Source: Acidobacteriota bacterium
GTDB taxonomy: Bacteria > Acidobacteriota > Terriglobia > Bryobacterales > Bryobacteraceae
NCBI GenBank assembly: GCA_018268715.1
Contig: JAFDVZ010000031.1
Location: forward strand, 1 to 46,838
DNA length: 46,838 bases
Reading direction: 5' to 3'
Below the pieces are notes generated by a model. That model saw only the letters and a program-made list of their open reading frames with translations. It did not search any database and was not told where the DNA came from. A program made the position numbers and the translations under genes. Every line of letters begins with the position of its first letter. Positions within the stretch are counted from its first letter, which is position 1. Below are positions 1-6,971 of the stretch, piece after piece.

Positions 1-129
1 CTGTCTGTTTGCGACGGCCGTCCACACCAGCCTGTACATCTCCTCAACCGTCTGGATCTGTGCCCGGACCACACCCATACCATCCATAACTATCAAGTCT
101 GGGCAGATAACCTCAAAAGAACCAATCAT
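1..129 (-). CDS. partial hypothetical protein, runs off the left edge
   Basis: An open frame of 43 codons on the minus strand begins with ATG at 129 and continues past the first base of the window. It carries an acidic then aromatic stretch (VEEMYRLVWTAVANRQ) that vaguely recalls the N-terminus of small conserved hypothetical proteins, but I cannot name the family. The DNA of 1-149 is visibly lower in GC than the rest of the window. No Shine-Dalgarno sequence precedes the ATG, and the frame stays open upstream, so the start is uncertain. It could also be chance open frame. Confidence 0.25.
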   Translation of the reverse strand, partial: MIGSFEVICPDLIVMDGMGVVRAQIQTVEEMYRLVWTAVANRQ

Positions 130-239
130 TTCTGACCCAGTAGTACTAGGCCAGTCCGGCCCGCGAGTCAGATATCTGGCCCGCCACGGCGAGTTGTCGG
201 CCACGCGTCCCCGCCGGAACAGGCGGCGGCATCAATGTA

Positions 240-1073
240 GTGGGCGGCCAACTCACCGATTTAATTATCGATGTCAACGGCTATTTCGCCCCTCCCGCCG
301 CCGGCGAGTTACTCTTCCACCCGATAACTCCCTGCCGCCTGGTTGACACCCGCCCGGACCAGGGCAAGGTTGGCGCTTTCGGGCCGCCCGCCCTGGGTTC
401 TTATTCGAGCCGTAACTTCCTCATCTTGGGTAACTGTCCGGTCTCCTCGACAGCACAAGCCTACGCCCTGAATCTGACTGCGTTTCCTAAAGGCAGGCTG
501 AGTTTCCTGTCGATGTGGCCGGAGGGGCATAACTATCCCGGCGTCTCGACGTTGAACTCGGAGGACGGCTCAATCATCGCCAACGCGGCGATTGTGCCGG
601 CGGGCGCAAACGGCGGCGTCACCATCGTCACAGGCGAGCCAACCGACCTGGTCATCGACGTCTACGGCTACTTCTCCCCGGCCGGATCCGGAGGATTGCA
701 CTTCTACACGCTGAAGCCCTGCCGCGTCGTCGACACGCGCAGCGATCAGGGCAAGACCGGCGCCTTCGGACCGCCGCGGCTCGAAGCATACTCACAGCGC
801 GACTTCCCTATCGCGTCGTCGGACTGCAACGTCCCCACCACGGCCCAGGCCTACTCGCTGAACATGACGGTGATTCCGCCCGGCCCGGTGGACTTCCTGT
901 CGATGTGGCCCGCGGGCGGCTCCTATCCGGGCGCCTCGACGCTGAACTCGCCGGCGGGCCGCATGATCGCCAACGCCGCCCTGATTCCGGCGGGAACCAA
1001 CGGAGCAATCACGGTAGTGACCGGCAAGCCGACCCACCTGGTCATCGACATCAACGGCTACTTCGCGCCCTAA
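240..1073 (+). CDS. tandem-repeat protein, probably 5'-truncated remnant
   Basis: The 277-residue frame holds two full units of about 126 residues (about residues 26-152 and 153-277) after the tail of a third. Each unit reads PCR(L/V)VDTR..DQGK.GAFGPP, then a Cys, AQAY.LN, FLSMWP, STLNS, IANAA.(I/V)PAG, and ends D(I/V)NGYFAP or similar. Such units recur in secreted proteins of Solibacter-like Acidobacteriota; their function is not known to me. The GTG at 240 lies inside a repeat, and homologous sequence (PAGTGG) continues in frame back to about 210 before similarity is lost; an in-frame TAG lies at 147-149. There is no signal peptide or ribosome-binding site. I read this as the 3' end of a larger gene whose 5' part was lost, or a pseudogene. 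Confidence 0.6.
   Translation: MGGQLTDLIIDVNGYFAPPAAGELLFHPITPCRLVDTRPDQGKVGAFGPPALGSYSSRNFLILGNCPVSSTAQAYALNLTAFPKGRLSFLSMWPEGHNYPGVSTLNSEDGSIIANAAIVPAGANGGVTIVTGEPTDLVIDVYGYFSPAGSGGLHFYTLKPCRVVDTRSDQGKTGAFGPPRLEAYSQRDFPIASSDCNVPTTAQAYSLNMTVIPPGPVDFLSMWPAGGSYPGASTLNSPAGRMIANAALIPAGTNGAITVVTGKPTHLVIDINGYFAP
315..1070 (+). repeat. two tandem ~380-bp coding repeats
   Basis: The units span about 315-695 and 696-1070 and encode the two similar ~126-residue modules of the truncated repeat protein. Matching landmarks are the CRLVDTR/CRVVDTR motif, FLSMWP, STLNS and the closing DVYGYF/DINGYF. The tail of a third unit lies at about 210-290. Confidence 0.75.
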
Positions 1074-1077
1074 CTCG

Positions 1078-1314
1078 GACGCCGGCGTTGAGATCCATCC
1101 GCCTAAGGACTCAACCCGCGGCCAATGGCGCCGCTTCCAGGATTGCCAATTCATCGGCGTCCTGCACGTCATTCTCCTCGACCCCGAGGACTCGCTGGCC
1201 TTCCGCGCCGAACCCCGCGCCCTGATCGAAACCGCCTTCGACAGCCTCCACCTGCCCGCCAACTCCCCGCCGACTCGCCGAATCGTGACGCGCCGCGACG
1301 GCTATGATGGTTCA
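1078..1314 (+). other. coding-like remnant between repeat protein and ppa
   Basis: No standard gene fits here. The frame that reads into ppa is open and codes for a protein-like stretch (IHPP, then QWRRFQDCQFIGVLHVILL, then DPEDSLAFRAEPRALIETAF) without a good start codon. It may be the remains of an older gene; it does not match ppa N-termini, so I place the ppa start at 1315 instead. Confidence 0.2.
1303..1308 (+). promoter_or_regulatory. putative -10 element, leaderless start of ppa
   Basis: TATGAT ends 6 nt before the GTG at 1315, the spacing expected if transcription begins at the start codon. No clear -35 is seen. Confidence 0.4.
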
Positions 1315-1866
1315 GTGAACCTCTACGAGATCGATCCCGGCCCGGAGATGCCCGAAATAGTACGAGTGGTCGTGGAAATCCCCAAGGATTCCGCGAACAA
1401 GTACGAATACGACGGAGCGCTCGGCTGTTTCCGCCTCGATCGAGCCTTGTATTCGCCCATGCACTACCCCGGCGACTATGGGTTCATTCCCGGGACGTTA
1501 GCGGAAGATGGCGACCCGATGGACGTCCTGGTCCTCGTCAACCGGCCGAGCTTCCCCGGCTGCTTGATTGAGGTTCGCCCAATCGGCATGCTGAACATGG
1601 TCGACCAGCAGGAGCGCGACCAGAAGATCATCGCCGTCCCGCGCAAGGACCCGCGTTATATGGAAGTCCACACGCTGAACCAGATCTTCCCGCACACGCG
1701 GCGCGAGCTCGAACACTTCTTCGCGATCTACAAGGAACTCGAAGGAAGGGTGACGGAAACGCAGGGGTGGGGCGGGCCTCAGGAGGCCCGCAAAGCAATC
1801 CTGGAAAGCCGCAAACTGTACCTCGACAAGCAAGCGGCGTCAGCGGCAATTAGGCCGGAAGAGTGA
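1315..1866 (+). CDS. ppa: inorganic pyrophosphatase (family I)
   Basis: This soluble cytosolic enzyme hydrolyses pyrophosphate to phosphate. The 183-residue length and sequence fit family I: MNLYEIDPGP at the N-terminus, KYEYD near residue 30, YPGDYGFIPGT, and the metal-binding signature DGDPMDVLVL, followed by KDPRY and HFF..YK. I chose GTG 1315 because it gives the MNLYEI start usual for homologues and sits 6 nt behind a TATGAT -10 element. A longer in-frame start at 1285 would add ten residues unlike the family. Its 3' end overlaps the convergent ferredoxin gene by 17 nt. Confident call. Confidence 0.95.
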   Translation: MNLYEIDPGPEMPEIVRVVVEIPKDSANKYEYDGALGCFRLDRALYSPMHYPGDYGFIPGTLAEDGDPMDVLVLVNRPSFPGCLIEVRPIGMLNMVDQQERDQKIIAVPRKDPRYMEVHTLNQIFPHTRRELEHFFAIYKELEGRVTETQGWGGPQEARKAILESRKLYLDKQAASAAIRPEE

Positions 1867-2050
1867 TCGCTTCCACCGGGCAGGCCTTGGCGCATTCGAC
1901 GCAGCCTTCCACGCAATCGTCAGGACGAGCAACCAGCGGCTTCGCGTTGTCTTCGTCCCAGTCAAACACGCTCTTCGGGCAGACTTCGTAGCATTCCTTG
2001 TCGCCGATGCAGGTGTCGTTGTCAACAGTCGGGTAATATGCGGTAGCCAT
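1850..2050 (-). CDS. 4Fe-4S / 3Fe-4S type ferredoxin
   Basis: This is a small electron carrier of 66 residues if started at ATG 2050. Cys at 14, 20, 24 and 46, 50, 53, 57 form two cluster-binding motifs. The first motif reads CIGDKECYEVCP: the usual second Cys is replaced by Asp17, which in other ferredoxins gives a 3Fe-4S or Asp-ligated 4Fe-4S cluster. The second motif is CVEGCVECAKACP, with four Cys. In-frame starts at 2068 and 2134 exist, but the N-terminus MATAYYPTVDNDTC begins like relatives, and TATTCA ends 6 nt before this ATG. The gene is convergent with ppa, overlapping its end by 17 nt. The redox partner is unknown. Confidence 0.85.
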   Translation of the reverse strand: MATAYYPTVDNDTCIGDKECYEVCPKSVFDWDEDNAKPLVARPDDCVEGCVECAKACPVEAITLPA

Positions 2051-2283
2051 GCCTTTTGAATAGCACATCGCGTGCCGAAAGATATCCTCTTTGTTTTCAG
2101 ATGGCGTAGATTTTCCCTGCGGACTTTCGCCCAAGCCTCCCCGTTCCCCCCGCGCAATCTTTCCTCGCTGGCCCCCGTTCGGGTGAAATCACCCAGGCGT
2201 TCCTGCCGGGGCATTTGCCCCAAACCCCACATTCCCTTTCCCACACGCCGCCTACCGTGGTATTCCGCGCCAGCCCGCTGTCC

Positions 2284-2289
2284 TATAAT
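2284..2289 (+). promoter_or_regulatory. putative -10 element for the cytochrome c operon
   Basis: A perfect TATAAT lies 14 nt before the GTG start at 2304, implying a leader of only about 7-8 nt. No convincing -35 box is visible 17-18 nt upstream. The preceding 2051-2283 stretch between the divergent ferredoxin and this operon holds no gene I can support. Confidence 0.45.
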
Positions 2290-2303
2290 GAAGACCCGAC
2301 CCC

Positions 2304-3074
2304 GTGCGTATAACCCTATTGTTTCTGCTCCCGCTGGCCGTGTACGCCCAGAGCGACGCCGGCATTGCTCAAGGACGCGCCGCCTTTCGCGGCAATTGCG
2401 CCTTCTGTCATGGACTCAACGCCCAGGGCGGACGCGGCCCCAACCTCGTTTCCGCCCCACTGCACCACGGCGATACCGATTCCGACTTGAAAAATTCTAT
2501 TAAGAATGGAATTCCCGGCACCCCCATGCCGGCTTTCAGCGGCTTCGGCGACGACGAACTCGACCATTTGGTCAAATTCCTGCGCTCGCTCTCCGGCGCC
2601 GCCGCCCCCAAAACCACCCTCTCCGGCGACGCCAAGGCCGGCCGCGACGTCTACGAAAAGAACGGCTGCGCCGGCTGCCATCGCATCGGCCTGTCGGGCA
2701 GCGTCTTCGGCCCCGACCTCACCCGCATCGGAGCGGCCCGCCCGGTCGAATACCTCCGCGAATCCATCGTCAAACCCTCGGCCGACATCGCCCCCGAATG
2801 GGAGGGCGTCACCGTGGTCGACAACGCCGGCAAACGCACCACCGGCGTCCGTATTAATGAGGACACCTTCACCCTCCAGCTCCGCACCATGGCGCAGAAA
2901 TTCGCCAGTTTCTCCAAACAGGAACTCCGCACCCTGTCGTACGAAAAGAAGTCCCTCATGCCGGCCTACGAGAAACTCGCTCCGGCCGACCTCGATAACC
3001 TGCTGGCCTACCTGGCGACGCTCGCCGGAGGCGCGGGCAACACCGTGGTGAAAGAAGTGGAGACCCGCCGATGA
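2304..3074 (+). CDS. dihaem c-type cytochrome, secreted
   Basis: The protein (256 aa) starts with a short signal peptide (hydrophobic residues 2-14, cleavage near AQS). Two class I cytochrome c domains follow. The first has CAFCH at residues 32-36. The second has CAGCH at 122-126 and a longer C-terminal part (LRESIVKPSADIAPEW, later LMP.Y) like the haem-binding domain common in Planctomycetes and Acidobacteria. It is probably the periplasmic electron acceptor of the PQQ dehydrogenase encoded next, whose start overlaps its stop by 4 nt (ATGA), so the two are translationally coupled. The GTG start at 2304 is followed directly by the signal peptide. The terminal oxidase partner is not in the window. 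Confidence 0.9.
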   Translation: MRITLLFLLPLAVYAQSDAGIAQGRAAFRGNCAFCHGLNAQGGRGPNLVSAPLHHGDTDSDLKNSIKNGIPGTPMPAFSGFGDDELDHLVKFLRSLSGAAAPKTTLSGDAKAGRDVYEKNGCAGCHRIGLSGSVFGPDLTRIGAARPVEYLRESIVKPSADIAPEWEGVTVVDNAGKRTTGVRINEDTFTLQLRTMAQKFASFSKQELRTLSYEKKSLMPAYEKLAPADLDNLLAYLATLAGGAGNTVVKEVETRR

Positions 3075-4732
3075 AACGCGCCGCCCTGACTCTGCTCTGC
3101 CTCGCCGCCGCCTCGGCCCAGGTCCCCTACGAACGCATTGTGAACGCCGCCAGGGAGCCTCAGAACTGGCTCACCTATTGGGGCGACTATTCGGCCATCC
3201 GCCACCGTACGCTCGATCAGATCAACACCTCGAACATCCGCGACATGCGCCTCGAGTGGGTCTTCCAAACCGGCCAGACCGGCGCCTTCGAAACCGTGCC
3301 GCTGGTCGTCGACGGCGTCATGTACCTCACCGCCCCGGAAGGCTACGCCTTCGCCGTCGACGCCCGCGGCGGCCGCCAGCTCTGGAGCTACAAATACCCC
3401 ATCCCCGCCGGCGAAAAGCTCTGCTGCGGAACCATCAACCGCGGACTCGCTATCCTCGGCGACCGTCTCTACCAGGTCACCCCCAACGCCCACCTGATCG
3501 CCCTCGACTCCCGCACCGGTGCGCTCATCTGGGACTCGGAAATCGCCCCCTCTTCGCAGTATTACGGCGGCACCCTCGCCCCCCTCGCCGTCAAGGACAA
3601 AATCGTGGTCGGCGTGGCCGGAGGCGAGTGGGGCATCCGCGGCCTCATCGACGCCTTCGACGCCGCCACCGGCAAGCGCGCCTGGCGCTTCTGGGCCATC
3701 CCCGGTCCCGGCGAGCCCGGCCACGAGACCTGGTCGGGCGACTCCTGGAAGAACGGCGGCGCGCCCACCTGGATGACCGGAACCTACGACCCCGACCTGA
3801 ACCTGATCTACTGGGGCGTCGGCAACCCCGGCCCGGACCTGTCCGGCGACGTCCGCAAAGGCGACAACCTCTATAGTTGCTCCCTGGTGGCCCTCGACGC
3901 CGACACCGGTAAGCTGAAGTGGCACTTCCAGTTCACCCCGCACGACACCCACGACTGGGACGCCAATGAAACGCCCATGCTGTTGAATCTGAAGTGGAAG
4001 GGGCGCGATCGCAAAGTGGTGGCCCAGGCCAATCGCAACGGCTTCTTCTACTTGCTCGACCGCACCAACGGCGAATTCCTCATGGCCAAGGCCTTCGCCC
4101 GCCAGAGCTGGGCCGCCGGCTTCGACGAGAAAGGCCGCCCCAAACCTCTCCCCAACATCGAGCCGACCGAGCAGGGCGTTCGCCTCTGTCCCGGCGTCGC
4201 CGGGGCCGCCAACTGGATGGCTCCGTCCTATAACCCCGCCACCGGATGGTTTTACTTCCCCGTCCGCGAACAGTGCGACGTTTACTACGCCGAACCGCCC
4301 GTCTTCGTCCTCGGCAAGCCCTACTGGGGCAGCACCGGCCGCGCCGTTTCCGACGAGAAAGAGTGGGGTCTGTTGAAGGCGCTCGACCCGGTCACCGGGG
4401 AGACCAAGTGGGATTTCCGCTACTTCCGGGCCCCCTGGGGCGGAACCATGTCCACCTCCGGCGGCCTGATCTTTTCAGGCGACGAGGACGGCTACTTCAT
4501 GGCCTTCGACGCCCGCACCGGCAAGAACCTGTGGAAAATGAGCACCGGTATGGCCATCAAGACGGCGCCCATCACCTACATGGTGGCCGGACGCCAGTAC
4601 GTCACCATGCCCTCGGGAGGCGTCCTTTTGACCTTCGCCCTCCCCGAACGCACCGAACCGGAGGCGAAGAAACCGGCGAAATTGGCCGATCAGGCGCCCC
4701 CCAGGAAGCCGTCCAGCCGGCGGATCGAGTAG
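3071..4732 (+). CDS. PQQ-dependent (quinoprotein) dehydrogenase
   Basis: This is a periplasmic eight-bladed propeller enzyme that oxidises an alcohol or sugar and passes electrons to cytochrome c. The 553 residues begin with a signal peptide (cleavage near ASAQ). The vicinal Cys118-Cys119 pair (EKLCCGTIN) forms the disulfide ring of PQQ alcohol dehydrogenases. HDWDANE (Asp295, Asp297) holds the catalytic Asp region. Tryptophan-docking type repeats such as LWSYKY, RAWRFW, LKWHFQ and TKWDFR are spread through the protein. There is no fused C-terminal haem domain; the cytochrome encoded 4 nt-overlapping upstream takes that role. No PQQ synthesis genes are nearby. The substrate cannot be deduced. 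Confidence 0.92.
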   Translation: MKRAALTLLCLAAASAQVPYERIVNAAREPQNWLTYWGDYSAIRHRTLDQINTSNIRDMRLEWVFQTGQTGAFETVPLVVDGVMYLTAPEGYAFAVDARGGRQLWSYKYPIPAGEKLCCGTINRGLAILGDRLYQVTPNAHLIALDSRTGALIWDSEIAPSSQYYGGTLAPLAVKDKIVVGVAGGEWGIRGLIDAFDAATGKRAWRFWAIPGPGEPGHETWSGDSWKNGGAPTWMTGTYDPDLNLIYWGVGNPGPDLSGDVRKGDNLYSCSLVALDADTGKLKWHFQFTPHDTHDWDANETPMLLNLKWKGRDRKVVAQANRNGFFYLLDRTNGEFLMAKAFARQSWAAGFDEKGRPKPLPNIEPTEQGVRLCPGVAGAANWMAPSYNPATGWFYFPVREQCDVYYAEPPVFVLGKPYWGSTGRAVSDEKEWGLLKALDPVTGETKWDFRYFRAPWGGTMSTSGGLIFSGDEDGYFMAFDARTGKNLWKMSTGMAIKTAPITYMVAGRQYVTMPSGGVLLTFALPERTEPEAKKPAKLADQAPPRKPSSRRIE

Positions 4733-4863
4733 GAATGGGCAAAAAAAACCGGCGCTCCTGGAGTGGCCCCTGGATTGCTTGAAACGATTTTTATTCCACC
4801 GGGCTTCCGGATCCGCTAAAACGCCCGTTTTCTCGACGTTAGAGCGTAACCGGGATGTCAAAC

Positions 4864-4894
4864 CAGGCTGTGGATATCGTTTTTCCACAGCCTG
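4864..4894. repeat. perfect 11-bp inverted repeat (hairpin)
   Basis: CAGGCTGTGGA and TCCACAGCCTG flank a 9-nt loop. No T-run follows on either strand, so it is not a standard terminator, though it may mark the end of the PQQ dehydrogenase transcript. Each arm contains a near-DnaA-box (ATATCCACA / TTTTCCACA). I see nothing else in 4733-4863. Confidence 0.6.
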
Positions 4895-4969
4895 AGGAAA
4901 ATCACCCAGCCCCGGAAGTGTTTCGGGGTAAAGGGCTTGCGGCTGAGTGCGCAAGGCGGGATTTTCTGG

Positions 4970-4998
4970 TTGACAGGTCTCCTTCGGAGCCCTAATAT
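4970..4998 (+). promoter_or_regulatory. strong sigma-70 type promoter
   Basis: TTGACA (4970-4975) and TAATAT (4993-4998) are separated by 17 nt, a near-consensus housekeeping promoter and the best in the window. The expected start is near 5005. No open frame begins close behind it; a terminator lies about 80-110 nt downstream. Confidence 0.75.
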
Positions 4999-5004
4999 CC
5001 AATC

Positions 5005-5118
5005 ATCAAACAGGTTTTGGCGGTTGCGTACCGTCGAATCTGATTCTCCCAATACATCGACCCGGTAATCCGGGGGATGACGGAAAGCCCGCTCGATTGG
5101 CGGGCTTTCTGCTTTTAT
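5005..5118 (+). ncRNA. candidate small RNA or attenuated leader
   Basis: The stretch from the expected start of the 4970 promoter to the 5083 terminator is about 114 nt and has no convincing open frame. It contains a small hairpin (CCCGG-TAAT-CCGGG, 5061-5074) just before the terminator stem. I recognise no Rfam class. It either makes a free-standing small RNA or is a leader that attenuates transcription into the ABC exporter gene that starts at 5142. The exporter has its own -10 element at 5130, which favours a separate RNA. Confidence 0.5.
5083..5118 (+). terminator. intrinsic terminator
   Basis: GAAAGCCCGC (5083-5092) pairs perfectly with GCGGGCTTTC (5100-5109) across a 7-nt loop, followed by a T-rich tail (TGCTTTTATT). 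It ends the 5005 transcript 24 nt before the exporter start codon. Confidence 0.8.
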
Positions 5119-5129
5119 TACCCTCCGGC

Positions 5130-5135
5130 TACACT
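5130..5135 (+). promoter_or_regulatory. putative -10 element, leaderless ABC exporter
   Basis: TACACT ends 6 nt before ATG 5142. No Shine-Dalgarno sequence lies between the terminator and the start codon. Confidence 0.4.
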
Positions 5136-5141
5136 CGTTAC

Positions 5142-6971
5142 ATGAGCCCCGGACGGCCCATGGGGTCTCATGGACCCACCGCCCCTCCCCCTGGCTGGCG
5201 CGACCGTTTGCGCGCGCTGGCGAACGTCCCGCCGCTTCTGAGCATGGTCTGGGAGACCAGTCGTGGCTTGACGCTGGCCACTCTGGCCCTCCGTCTGGCC
5301 GCCGCCGTTCTTCCGGTGGTCCAGTTGTGGATCGCCAAGCTGATCATCGACCAGATCGTCCATCCGCGCGCCGGGCGCAGCGTCTGGGTCCTGTTAGGCC
5401 TGGAGATCGCCACCGTGGTGCTGGGCGACGTCCTCAGTCGCGCCACGGGCCTGATCGACAGCCTGCTGGGGGACCGTTTCACCAATCACGTCAGCCTGCG
5501 CCTGATGGAGCACGCCACCCGCCTCGACCTGGTTTCCTTCGAGGATCCGGTCTTCTACGACAAGCTCGAGCGGGCCCGCCGCCAGACCACCGCGCGCCTC
5601 GGAATGCTCGGCGTCATCGCCACCATGTGCCAGCAAATCATCACGTTAGCGTCCCTATCGGCGGCCGTCGTGGTGTTCTCTCCCTGGTTTCTGGCGCTGC
5701 TGGTCGCCACCATTGTGCCGGCCTTTTTGGGCGAGACCCGCTTCACCATGCTGGCCTATTCCATGCTCTACCGCTGGACGCCGGAGCGCCGGGAACTCGA
5801 TTACCTGCGGCTGCTCGGCGCAAGCAACCAGAGCGCCAAGGAAGTGAAACTGCTCGGCCTGGGCCCGTGGCTCGTGGACCGCTCCCGCGCCCTGTTCGAC
5901 CGTTTCTACCGCGAAAACCGGGCCCTGGCCATCCGCCGGGCCCTCACCGGCGGCGCCCTGAACCTGTTGCCGACGGCCGGCTACTACACCGCCTACGGCG
6001 TCATCATTGCCCGCACCATCGCCGGCGCCCTGACCCTCGGCGACCTGACCTTCCTGGCCGGCGCCTTCGCTCGTTCCCGCGCCCTGATCGAGAGCCTGTT
6101 CGCCAGTTTGAACAACATCGCCGAACAGGCCCTGTATATAAAAGATTTATTCGATTTCTTCCAGGTCGAACCCCGGATTATATCTCCGGCGACGGCAATT
6201 CCCGCCCCGAGACCCATCCGCTCCGGTTTCGAATTTCGCGACGTTTCCTTCGCCTACCCCGGCGCCCAAAATGTAACGCTTTCAGGCGTCAGTTTTCGTC
6301 TGGAAAGAGGTCAGAAAGTGGCGTTAGTGGGCGAAAACGGCGCCGGAAAGACCACTTTGGTGAAGCTCTTGGCGCGTTTGTACGACCCTGTAAGCGGTTG
6401 CATTCTGCTCGACGGCGTCGACCTTCGGGAGTATTCCGTCGACGATTTACGGAGCGAAATAGGCGTTATTTTTCAAGACTTTATGCGCTATGACCTGCTG
6501 GCCAGGGAGAATATCGGCCTCGGCCGCGTGGAACAGCTCGCCAACGACGCCCGCATCCGCGCCGCCGCCCGTAAGAGCTTGGCTGACAACGTGATAGAGC
6601 CGCTCGCCCACCAGTACAACCAAATGCTCGGCCGCCGTTTCGATAATGGCGTCGATTTATCCACCGGCCAATGGCAAAAAATCGCGCTCGCCCGCGCCTA
6701 TATGCGTGACGCCCAGTTATTAATCCTCGACGAGCCCACCGCTAGCCTCGATGCGCGCGCGGAATATGAGGTTTTTCAACGGTTTGCGGACCTCACCCAG
6801 GACAAGATGGCAGTCCTGATTTCCCACAGGTTTTCCACAGTGCGCATGGCCGACCGCATCCTGGTGCTCGAGGGCGGAAAGATCCTCGAACAGGGCAGCC
6901 ACGCCCAGTTGGTGGCCCACGGCGGCCGCTACGCCGAGTTGTTCGAACTACAGGCCGCCGGCTACCGCTGA
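5142..6971 (+). CDS. ABC exporter half-transporter (TMD-NBD)
   Basis: The 609-residue protein has an N-terminal membrane domain (residues about 30-330, hydrophobic spans at LTLATLALRLAAAVLPVVQL, WFLALLVATIVPAFL and others) fused to an ATPase domain. The ATPase shows Walker A GENGAGKTT (Lys403), a Q-loop (GVIFQDF), a signature variant LSTGQWQK in place of LSGGQ, Walker B LLILDEP and the switch His in ISHRFSTV. It probably works as a homodimer in the inner membrane and exports a peptide, lipid or drug; the substrate is unknown. ATG 5142 is preferred over the upstream TTG at 5097 because the latter lies inside the terminator stem. The end overlaps the convergent GH28 gene by 10 nt. Confidence 0.92.
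   Translation: MSPGRPMGSHGPTAPPPGWRDRLRALANVPPLLSMVWETSRGLTLATLALRLAAAVLPVVQLWIAKLIIDQIVHPRAGRSVWVLLGLEIATVVLGDVLSRATGLIDSLLGDRFTNHVSLRLMEHATRLDLVSFEDPVFYDKLERARRQTTARLGMLGVIATMCQQIITLASLSAAVVVFSPWFLALLVATIVPAFLGETRFTMLAYSMLYRWTPERRELDYLRLLGASNQSAKEVKLLGLGPWLVDRSRALFDRFYRENRALAIRRALTGGALNLLPTAGYYTAYGVIIARTIAGALTLGDLTFLAGAFARSRALIESLFASLNNIAEQALYIKDLFDFFQVEPRIISPATAIPAPRPIRSGFEFRDVSFAYPGAQNVTLSGVSFRLERGQKVALVGENGAGKTTLVKLLARLYDPVSGCILLDGVDLREYSVDDLRSEIGVIFQDFMRYDLLARENIGLGRVEQLANDARIRAAARKSLADNVIEPLAHQYNQMLGRRFDNGVDLSTGQWQKIALARAYMRDAQLLILDEPTASLDARAEYEVFQRFADLTQDKMAVLISHRFSTVRMADRILVLEGGKILEQGSHAQLVAHGGRYAELFELQAAGYR

Noticed and set aside
3008-3952. Minus-strand open frame (314 codons) opposite the PQQ dehydrogenase gene
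   Set aside because: It lies wholly opposite well-supported coding sequence and shows only repetitive Gly/Val/Ala/Asp composition.
4864-4894. Possible replication-origin element: two near-DnaA boxes in a hairpin
   Set aside because: Each box has a mismatch, there are only two, no AT-rich unwinding region or dnaA/dnaN gene is near; a plain hairpin explains it.
5097-5141. Longer N-terminus of the ABC exporter from TTG 5097
   Set aside because: The extra codons lie within the terminator stem and encode sequence unlike exporters; ATG 5142 with its -10 element fits better.
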